17,226 nucleotides of DNA from Candidatus Altimarinota bacterium (GTDB lineage: Bacteria > Patescibacteriota > Gracilibacteria > BD1-5 > UBA2023): NCBI GenBank assembly GCA_003488655.1, contig DNKW01000015.1, positions 1-17,226 of the forward strand, read 5' to 3'. Both the position numbers and the translations under genes were made by a program. Positions 9,977 to 17,226 of this stretch are shown here, one piece after another. How positions within the stretch are numbered: the stretch's first letter is position 1; each line of letters opens with the position of its first letter. The notes under the pieces were generated by a model. The model was not told where the DNA came from. It did no database searches and saw only the letters and a program-made list of their open reading frames with translations.

Positions 9977-10034
9977 TTTCTGTATCGAGTACCGAGAGTA
10001 TATAGAAAAAGATTGATTTACCAAAAGATTTTAT

Positions 10035-13000
10035 TTATAAAATTTTTTTCTTTCTCATAATCACGTGCACTCCTCCGAAAAATACCACTGCGAGGACTCC
10101 CGCGGAAGTGGTGGCTTGCAATGGAGAAAATTCATGGGTATCAAGTGGTGGCGGACTGAAGTAATCCTGTCATTTTATCATCAAGGGTTTTCCGATTTTC
10201 ACTGATGCCGTTTTGGGAATTTTTGCTTTTTTCACCGTCGCGAGCCTCTTGACTACAACCTGAAAAATTTCCTCCCTGATATTTCCCGTTTTCGTGTCGA
10301 AAATCTTGAGGGCTATCCTATGTTTTCCGATGGAGAATTTGCGAGACAACGGATTCGCTCCGTAGAATGTTTCGTCATTTCCGAAATCCCAGAGATAGAT
10401 GGTATCTTTTCGGACTTTTCCGGCGGTAAAATTCGCACTACAGAGGAGTTTCGTGTAGCAAGTGAAAGTATTTCCCGAGAGTTTCCTATTCTTGGAAAAC
10501 GATCACTGAAGTGAGATGTGAATATCCTCTATCCCTTTATCCGATAGAACTTCGCGGATTTTCGTATACTTGGATTTATCGGCAGACTCCTCTCCGTCGG
10601 CCATCAAGAGGAGTCTGTCGAGAACTTCGGCTTCGAGTTTTTCCGAACCGATTTTTGTATCTTCTACCACCTTTATAAGATCATCGAGGATAGCGATATC
10701 TTCCTCTTTGAGTTGTTTCTCGAGCGCTTTTTTATCCTCTTTCGCATCGGCATCGAGGAGTTTCTTCACTTCCGCATCCGCCCACATCCCGAGCTTGTTT
10801 TTCTCGGATTCCCGCCCGAGTTTCTCGAACTCTTTGAAGTATCGGAACGGAAACCTCAGGTACGCCCGGGCATATCCGAGACGGATGAGTTCGGAATCGA
10901 AATTCTTTCCGTCAATCCACACATATGCAAGAAGGCGATCGTACTTGTCCCGCGGATTGAAATCGAATTCAAGCTCGACTTCCCGTCCTTCGAGCTGGCT
11001 TCGCACATAGTTTGAGGCTTCTTTCCCATAATACTGAATAGACTTACGGGGATCGACCGTTTCTGGGGTATCCACTCCGATGAGCCGGACTTTTTCCTGT
11101 TTTCCATAGAGTTCTATCTCGATGGTATCCCCGTCAATCACCCGGAGCACTTTCGTACGGATCTTCCCGCTGTACGGTCACTCTTTGAGAGATACGACGA
11201 ATCCCTCCGGAACCGAATAATCCCAAACGAGCGTACTTACGAGCTTTCCGTCGCAGAAGAGATTTGCCGAATCCCCCGTATTGTTGAAGTTGAGAGAGGT
11301 CTGGAGTTTATAGAAACGTCTGTTCGAATTCGCTCGGACAGTGGCGGAAGGAGTAAAAAGATACGGATTGCTTCCTTTTTCCGGATCATCGTCGAGCGTG
11401 CAGCCAGCAAGAGAGACATCGAGTCCGAGAGGATTCGTAATCTCCACCCATTCGGAAACTCCGTCATTTCCGAGCGGATTCGGACTCACTCCCGTAATCT
11501 TGAGAGAGAAGACATTCGGATCGAGCGGTTTTATGGAAACCGCTTCTTTTTGATCTTTCCCAAGCACTGATACCCGGAAAAGAGCTTCATTCGAAAGGCC
11601 TTTCGAGTCGGTGATGCGAAGAGTCACGACATACTCTCCCACTGCGTATTTGACTGCCAATGGGTTTTCTTTATCGCTCGTCTGTCCGTTTCAGAAAGTC
11701 CACCGATAGGACAGTGTATCGTGATCGAGATCGTAACTCTCCTCTCCGGAGAGATTGATACTACACTCATCCACTCACAGGCAAGTCACACTGTTTCCTT
11801 GTTGTTTCTTGGTTTTTCCAAGCGTTCCCTGGAGCTTGACCATCGCGACGGGCACATGATTTGTCGGGCTTGCAATTGCTTGATGTATCTCAATAGGGTT
11901 CCCGTTGGAAAAATGGAGGATCTTCTCGCGATAGTTGGAGATATTCCCCTGCTCGAAAACCCGGAGCGTGACTCCAAATTCACCGAATGGATAGTGAATA
12001 TACCCGGGATTGCATTTGTTTTGGGTCCCCGAAAGGTACGATCCGCCCGAGAAATCCCAGCGACAGGCTTCTTTTGGCCCGAGTACTTTGTATTCGAAAT
12101 TCAGCGTGCAGTCGGACTTCATGCAACGATTGTCAGCACTGAGTCCTGATTGGATCACAATAGTCGGATCCGCGATGGACACCGACGTTCCCGTGGAAGA
12201 GGAAACTGTGGTCACGGGAGGTGTATATCCTCCGCCTCATCCGGAATAAACCGGAGGAATGATCGGAGAATGAAGAACGATAGTCCTCTCAGAAAACTTC
12301 GTCGGATCACTCTTTTTTGTTATCTGGAAGTGGATCGTATAATCCTGTCCACGAGGAAATGTCACCGAACTCGGATTACATTTCCCAGTTTCTGTGAGTC
12401 CAACTCAAGAGAAATCGGAAGAACAATCATAATCCGATTCCATAAATCCTCCAGTAAATGAATTCTGAAGATTAAAATTAATCTTACAATCAGTGTGAGT
12501 TGCGACGATATCGCAGGTATATTCCGAGAGGGTCGGATTTTGATCCGTCACATAACTCCACTGCTGAAAAGCGAAAACGACATCAGGCGAAACCTTCGGA
12601 GTCTGAAACGAGAGATTTGCGGAAAATATCTCATCCCAGAAGGGAAATGGCGTGAACCCAAGCCGATAGAGGTACGTCGTGTTGCCGACAAGTCAGGAAA
12701 AAGCGAAGTTTCCACTCTGGACGACTCCGCTTTCCGAGAGTTCTCCCGTTCCGTAGTACACTCTTTCTATTCCTCCGATCGGACTGAAAAGAGCTCCCGA
12801 GAGAGTCGCACCGGAGTTGGTGATATCATAAACAGAACCCGTTGAAACTATCTCTGCCGAAACATCTATCGCGGAGAGGATTCGGTCATAGAGAAAGATT
12901 TTGATTCCCGGAAGGAGTAGATCGCCCGTATCCGCTTCTTTCCATATTTTCGCTCGGAAGCTTCCCGAGGAAAAAGTATGGGAAAACGGGATAATCATGC

Positions 13001-14228
13001 TCGTGTTTGTGAGACTTCCCGAATACACCGATTCTGATCCACTCATGGTTTCATACGAGATTTCCAGTGAAAGTCACGAGCCTACGAGTCCACTTTGATT
13101 GAATATAATTCCACTCTCCGTCAGAGTCGTACCACTTGCGATGAGAGTTCCTGAAAGAGTCGTGAAATAAGGATTGTATCCCCCATTCGAATAGAGTATA
13201 TTTCCTGTCCCGTCTTGGATGGAACTGCCCGACCCGAGCGAGAGGGTCATATTCCCGGAAACAGTCGATCCCGATGCGATTCGGAGCGTATTTCCGTCTC
13301 CGATATATGAATCCGCGGAGAGCGTAAGAGTTATTCCGCTCAGTATAAGACTTCCCGAAAGTCCGCGCGAGTCGATTTTCGGTACGGCGAATGCTCAGGA
13401 AAAATACGCTCCGTTCAGGAATCCCGTATCGAGCGAATCGATGCCGGTCGTACCATTGATAATCCCCGTTGAACTGTTCGGAAACTTGCTCAGGGCGAGA
13501 GAAAGTATATTTCCCGCAATGTCCGCAATATTCGCATTGGTGTACACCCCGAACTTAAGATCGCTCGCACTCGATCCGGGATTCGTGTTGATGGAGAGGG
13601 TGTTCTTGATCATATCCCCTTCGATGAGTCCGATGATGATACTCTGTCCGTCGAGAGATACCGATTGTATATAATCGGAGGATTCCGCAGAAGAAATAGT
13701 ATACGAAAAAAGTCCGTTTTTCCTCGTCGAGAGGGTCAAGCTTCCCGAATACGGGAGCGGAACATTTCCGCTCATATTTTCATCCATCATCATCACCAAC
13801 CTGTCGATCTTCCCATTGCGATTATCGTCAAAATAGGTGATGCTCTGTGCTTTGGGCGCAGTCTTGTCGATGACAAGCTCCTCGGAACCGAGCAACACCC
13901 CGGAACCATCCAAGGCATTGATACTGTAAACCCCGCCCGTAAGCGAAGTGGACAATGGGAAATGCCCATTGATATCCAAAAGGGTATTTCCAGAAAAATA
14001 TACAGGATTACCCACTGAATCGGCACCGGAGAACTCTATGACGACGACACTCGGAGACACAGTTCCCGAGAGGCTGAGCGACCCAGTACGGGTATACAGA
14101 ATCCCACTACTTTGAACGAGATTCGAAGATATGGAATTCAGAGAGAAATCAGAGGTAGGGAGGGCAAAAAGAGAGGTCGAAAGAGAGGATACGAAAACGA
14201 GAGTGAGAAAAATGAAGAGCTTTTTCAT
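10035..14228 (-). CDS. Secreted, anchored PKD / lamin-tail / staphylococcal-nuclease protein
   Basis: A 1397-residue protein spanning ten TGA glycines (13395, 13074, 12693, 12405, 12237, 11775, 11691, 11178, 10503, 10170), stop TAA. Order: signal peptide (1-22, SLFA); Ser/Thr/Gly-rich beta region with a calcium-loop-like DDNRNGKID (134-142); an Fn3-like stretch; PKD-like modules near 560-655, 690-770 and 815-890 (the last YRWTFGNG); a lamin-tail domain (about 905-1010, SEWVEITNP); a thermonuclease domain (about 1027-1150); a Lys/Glu helical region (to about 1245); a PKD-like module (YLWDFGND, about 1260-1330); and a C-terminal hydrophobic segment with MRKKKIL. The nuclease keeps its active-site pattern: VIDGDT (Asp 1032), VRLIGVDTPE (Arg 1048, Asp 1053, Thr 1054, Glu 1056) and DRLLAY (Arg 1098), so it should cut DNA or RNA with Ca2+. 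The signal peptide and anchor place it on the cell surface. A role in digesting external nucleic acid for uptake is inference. Confidence 0.88.
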
Positions 14229-14235
14229 AATCCAT

Positions 14236-14265
14236 ATATTACGAAACGGTATATGGAGTGTACAA
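14236..14265 (-). promoter_or_regulatory. Possible promoter of the nuclease gene, near-leaderless
   Basis: On the minus strand TTGTAC (14265-14260) and TAATAT (14241-14236) are 18 bp apart. The -10 box ends seven bases before ATG 14228, so the transcript would begin at or next to the start codon, as a leaderless message. Weak evidence; the region is AT-rich. Confidence 0.35.
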
Positions 14266-14302
14266 TGAATTATTAAAAATATATTAATATTTTGGAGAAA
14301 AT

Positions 14303-14337
14303 AAAAATCCCTCTTAATTGTTTAGAGAGATTTTTTT
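14303..14337 (-). terminator. Terminator after the histidine phosphatase gene
   Basis: Arms AAAAATCCCTCT and AGAGAGATTTTT pair with one mismatch across a nine-base loop. On the minus strand it ends GGGATTTTTATTTT, directly after the TAG stop at 14342-14344. Confidence 0.8.
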
Positions 14338-14341
14338 GTTT

Positions 14342-15124
14342 CTATTGGAGGATATCGGAGAATTTTTTCTTCGTGCCACTTATTACCCCTTTTACATTTT
14401 CTTTATTAGATATTTCCTGAGGAAAATCCACAATATCAAAATCCATATTACGATGTTCGAGTGTTATGTTCTCTCCGGTAAGTATTCCTCAGTGTTGGTA
14501 TTCATTGAGAAGTTCCGTAAGGAAATCCGTGTTGCATTGATGAGTGAATATAAGCACATGTTGTTTCCCTTTCGTTTTGATTTTTGCGAGGCGCTCAATT
14601 TCCCGAAATATACGCTTCGTAAGAGAAGAAAATGTCTCGATACCCGAGAGTACCTCCCCTTTCTCTCAGAGACTATTGAGATAATCGACGGGAATCTCTT
14701 TCCATGCTGATTCGCGAAAATACCGTCCAAAAGAAAGTCCTTTCGGATTCGTCATATTTTTATCAAGTATTACTGTATGGTTATGAATCTTCGTTTCACC
14801 TCCGGAAACCATTCCACGGAGATACTCCCATCGGAACCCCCGAGCTTCTTCGAAGATAGCAAAAAGTTTGCGTTTTCGGATCGAAATCTCTTTTTTATCA
14901 AGCTCGTCGGTAAATATATTGGCTGTCTCAATAGCGCGGGGAATGGGAGAAGACCATATGGTTACGAGTTCATCGGAATCTATTTTTTCAGCGAATGCTC
15001 GTGCCTGTAAGCGAAGTTTCTCGATTGCATCAGGCTTGAGATCACCGTAAAGACAAAGGAAATCTTTTTCATGCCCTATATTATTGTACAGTGCATCTCC
15101 ATGTCGGATGAATGAAACTTTCAT
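14342..15124 (-). CDS. Histidine phosphatase (phosphoglycerate-mutase-like) family protein
   Basis: A 260-residue cytoplasmic enzyme of the histidine phosphatase superfamily, which forms a phospho-His intermediate. The RHG motif is at residues 7-9 (VSFIRHGDALYN); SSPIPRAIETA (about 58-68) supplies the second Arg of the phosphate pocket; FTHQC (His about 195) is the second catalytic His, with Gln in place of the usual Gly. Two TGA glycines (14666, 14489) join the pieces and the stop is TAG. Compared with minimal members of about 200 residues it has an extension in the cap region (KIHNHTVILDKNMTNPKG) and a C-terminal tail. The substrate (sugar phosphate, nucleotide or phosphoprotein) cannot be told. 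It has its own promoter inside the end of the upstream phosphotransferase gene, 48 bp away on the same strand, so the two may be partly cotranscribed. Confidence 0.85.
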
Positions 15125-15155
15125 ATACTGAGATTTATGAGAATTAATATGTTTA

Positions 15156-15184
15156 ATTATACACGATAAGAGCTACAAACACAA
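15156..15184 (-). promoter_or_regulatory. Putative promoter of the histidine phosphatase gene
   Basis: On the minus strand TTGTGT (15184-15179) and TATAAT (15161-15156) are 17 bp apart. The -35 box lies in the last codons of the upstream phosphotransferase gene. Start near 15149, about 25 nt before ATG 15124. Confidence 0.6.
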
Positions 15185-16246
15185 ATCTTCGATGATAAGC
15201 TCTCATTTTTTGAAACATTCATCTATATACGAAAGTATTTCTTTTGCTATTTTCGGATGATGATCCCCAAATACCGGAGGGAATATATTGATAATCCCGA
15301 GCCAAAAAAGCGGAAGCACCGAGTACTCAAGGATTTTTTCATCGCCCGTTTGATCTATGTACGCATTCATAAACACTTTCGCCGCATCCAGATACACATG
15401 ATTTTTCGTCTTAATATGCTCCAGTACGAAATTTCCCACGAACCAACCGATATCGATTCCCGCATCACCATAAGGTATTCGCGAATAGTCTATGAAGAAA
15501 GGATTGTTCTCCGTATCGATGAGTATATTCGATGACCAAAAATCTCCGTGCAAAAATGAAAGTTTTCTCTCTCTGGCGGATCGAATCATCCTATCATATT
15601 CTTGATGCATCCTCTCAAGATAATTATGTTTATGCGATACCTGTCAGAAGAATGAATGAGAAGGATCAAACTGAGAGAATACATCCAAAGTCAGTTCCGG
15701 ATTGATAAGCACCTCACGATACCCTCGGATATACAACTCTTGCGCATAAGCGCCATCGGACTGTTCCGGCACTATTTTCGTATGAAGTGTCGCGATTTTA
15801 CGAGCGATTTTACAGAGCATTTCCTTATTTTCTTCCGTAATATGAGATTGTTCTGAAAGTGAGAAATATTCACTTTGATAGGAAGATCCTATTTTGAAAT
15901 CCTGTATATGAAAAAACTGCGTGTCATTCGAAAAATCAACATGGGGGATATATTTCTCATCCTTGTATATCATAATCCCATGAGACGTTATATCTCCGTC
16001 CGCATTTTTGTACATCTGATCGCTTATCCTGAAAGCACGATAGCGATCTATCGGGTATACGTATCCTCCGCGATTCGAGTTGATGGTTCTTGAAAAAAGC
16101 TCGAATGTCCGCGCATTATCAAGACAGGAAAGCACATAAGCTTTTGACAAGAAACCACCTGGAATTTCCCGGATATCCGTTACGGTGATTGCTTTTTTAA
16201 AATATTCTCCGAGATATTCCTGAAATGCGTTTCTGAGCTTCTCCAT
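15173..16246 (-). CDS. APH-fold phosphotransferase (small-molecule kinase family)
   Basis: A 357-residue protein with the aminoglycoside-phosphotransferase/choline-kinase fold. The catalytic loop is HGDFWSSN (residues 233-240) and the metal-binding Asp is in FIDYSR (about 253), followed by YGDAGIDIGWFVGN. The N-lobe begins with EIPGGFLSKAYVL (about 28-40), a nucleotide-loop-like stretch. The Asp-Ile-Gly pattern after the second motif recalls methylthioribose and related kinases, but the family phosphorylates many small alcohols and drugs, and I cannot name the substrate. TGA glycines at 15644 and 15203 join the pieces; the stop is TAG. ATG 16246 is the only sensible start. The next gene downstream on the same strand is a histidine phosphatase, so a kinase and a phosphatase acting on related metabolites is possible but unproven. 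Confidence 0.82.
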
Positions 16247-16329
16247 AGATTATAGATATCAACGAGCAATAAAATTCCTGCCGATTGTATGGATATTTCG
16301 TAAAAAGTCATATTTTTATGATAAAAATT

Positions 16330-16357
16330 TTTACAAAGAGGGTATTCTTCATATACT
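16330..16357 (+). promoter_or_regulatory. Putative promoter of the nucleotidyltransferase-cupin gene
   Basis: TTTACA (16330-16335) and TATACT (16352-16357) are 16 bp apart in the divergent gap 16247-16387. The start would be near 16364, about 24 nt before ATG 16388. Confidence 0.6.
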
Positions 16358-16387
16358 TCCCATTATATTTAACATCTCATCTTTTCT

Positions 16388-17226
16388 ATGTCCATCCTCG
16401 CCATCACTTCCATGTACGCAAATCCGCTCCATCCGGGGCATATCGAATGTCTCGAACTCTCGAAATCGGAAACAGGAGCAGACGAACTTTGGGTTATCGT
16501 CAATAATGATCGACAGGCCGAGCTTAAACGAGGAAGCAAAAGCTTTCAAGATGAGGATTTCCGAATGAAGGTCGTCGAATCCCTCAAACCGGTAAATCGG
16601 GTTTTTCTCTCGATTGACCGAGACGGAAGTGTGTGTGAGAGTCTGAAACACCTGATTCAAGAGGCAAAAAAGAGCGAAAAGTATGAGAAAATCATCTTCA
16701 CGAAAGGGGGCGACAGGTTTGCCGCTGAGATTCCGGAGGCAGTCATTCTCCGATCGGAAGGAGTGGAAATCGTCGATGGACTCGGAGCAAAAAGCCATAG
16801 TTCGAGCGATATCATCAAAAAAGTCAGAGACGAGAAGGATGAACGGGAACTTGAAGCAAAACTTGCCGAACTTCCCGAACTCATGACAACGGGAGGGTAT
16901 CTCGAAGTCGGGAATCGCCCATGGGGAGTGTACTATGTCATGGAAGACAGTCCGCTCTATAAGGTCAAGAAGATTATCGTCAATCCGGGATGTCGTCTCT
17001 CTCTCCAGTCTCACGAGAAACGCAGCGAACACTGGACGGTGGTGTCGGGAATGGCCACCGTTGATATCCGTGAGCCAGAATTTCAGATGGTTGAGCAGAT
17101 TCGAGTTCTCAAAGAGAATGAAGGATGCCACATCCCCGTGCGACATCTTCACCGGCTTTCAAATACTGGAACCGATCCGCTTGTCATCGTGGAAGTGCAG
17201 TGTGGCGAGTATACGGGCGAGGATGA
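16388..17226 (+). CDS. HxGH nucleotidyltransferase fused to a mannose-6-phosphate isomerase-type cupin, 3' end off the window
   Basis: 279 residues are visible and the frame is still open at the right edge. Residues 1 to about 145 form a cytidylyltransferase-like domain: YANPLHPGHIECL carries the HxGH nucleotide-binding motif (HPGH, residues 15-18), and SHSSSDIIKKV is the matching second motif near the domain end. After a charged linker (DEKDERELEAKLAELPEL) comes a cupin of the type II mannose-6-phosphate isomerase kind: NRPWGVYYV, KKIIVNPGCRLSLQSH, RSEHWTVVSG, then HIPVRHLHRLSN and VEVQCGEYTGED, with the metal-binding His residues in place. In the usual bifunctional enzymes this cupin follows a GT-A mannose-1-phosphate guanylyltransferase; here a different nucleotidyltransferase fold takes that place. 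It likely makes an activated sugar or alditol for surface polymers. No TGA occurs in the visible part. It is divergent from the phosphotransferase gene. Confidence 0.85.
   Translation, partial: MSILAITSMYANPLHPGHIECLELSKSETGADELWVIVNNDRQAELKRGSKSFQDEDFRMKVVESLKPVNRVFLSIDRDGSVCESLKHLIQEAKKSEKYEKIIFTKGGDRFAAEIPEAVILRSEGVEIVDGLGAKSHSSSDIIKKVRDEKDERELEAKLAELPELMTTGGYLEVGNRPWGVYYVMEDSPLYKVKKIIVNPGCRLSLQSHEKRSEHWTVVSGMATVDIREPEFQMVEQIRVLKENEGCHIPVRHLHRLSNTGTDPLVIVEVQCGEYTGED

Noticed and set aside
9616..10003. Plus-strand open frame of about 130 codons (one TGA) ending at TAG
   Set aside because: No ATG or GTG start, no recognisable domain, no promoter, and it lies over the hairpin cluster. With only two stop codons such chance frames are expected.
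11154..11179. GTACGG-type words in the nuclease gene as a fourth palindromic element
   Set aside because: CGTACGG and GTACGG occur near each other but as direct words, without the ACCGGA block or the outer arms.
16249..16254. TATAAT on the minus strand as the phosphotransferase promoter
   Set aside because: It ends only two bases before ATG 16246, too close even for a leaderless start, and has no matching -35 box.

Overview
The window reads as a chromosomal piece from a bacterium that translates UGA as glycine (genetic code 25, known from Gracilibacteria/BD1-5 and Absconditabacteria/SR1). With the standard code nearly every gene here breaks into fragments in one frame. With TGA read as Gly the fragments join into full-length proteins that stop only at TAA or TAG. 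I count about 39 in-frame TGA codons in nine genes. Two carry most weight: the TGA at 11691-11693 sits at the conserved Gly of the PKD motif W-x-F-G-N-G, and the TGA at 8234-8236 replaces the Gly of a repeated GGYQG unit. All coordinates below use this code.

Layout, left to right. Positions 1-1898 (-) hold ligA, whose C-terminus runs off the left edge. A divergent promoter region follows, then a 718-residue FapA/DUF342 protein (2086-4242, +), a pseudopilin-like membrane protein (4380-5207, +), a small secreted protein (5347-5733, +) and a DUF6448 protein (5800-6609, +). From 6740 the strand switches: a two-TM protein (6740-7195), a VirB2/TrbC-like pilin (7361-7720), a DEAD-box RNA helicase with a long Gly-rich tail (7871-9586), a 1397-residue secreted protein with PKD-like modules, a lamin-tail domain and a staphylococcal-nuclease domain (10035-14228), a histidine phosphatase (14342-15124) and an APH-fold phosphotransferase (15173-16246). 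At the right edge, on +, is a nucleotidyltransferase fused to a mannose-6-phosphate-isomerase-type cupin (16388 to beyond 17226).

The genes suggest a small, surface-oriented organism. Two pilin-type proteins, an anchored or secreted nuclease and several exported proteins could together handle external DNA or attachment to other cells; that is inference from gene content only.

The most unusual structure is a family of palindromic elements of 83-101 bp present three times (54-136 on -, 4418-4518 on +, 7258-7340 on +). Two copies lie inside reading frames (LigA and the pseudopilin) in the same peptide frame, and that frame is open only because TGA is a sense codon. The outer arms of the copies covary, which supports a conserved hairpin. 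They resemble, in behaviour and not in sequence, the palindromic elements that insert in-frame into Rickettsia genes.
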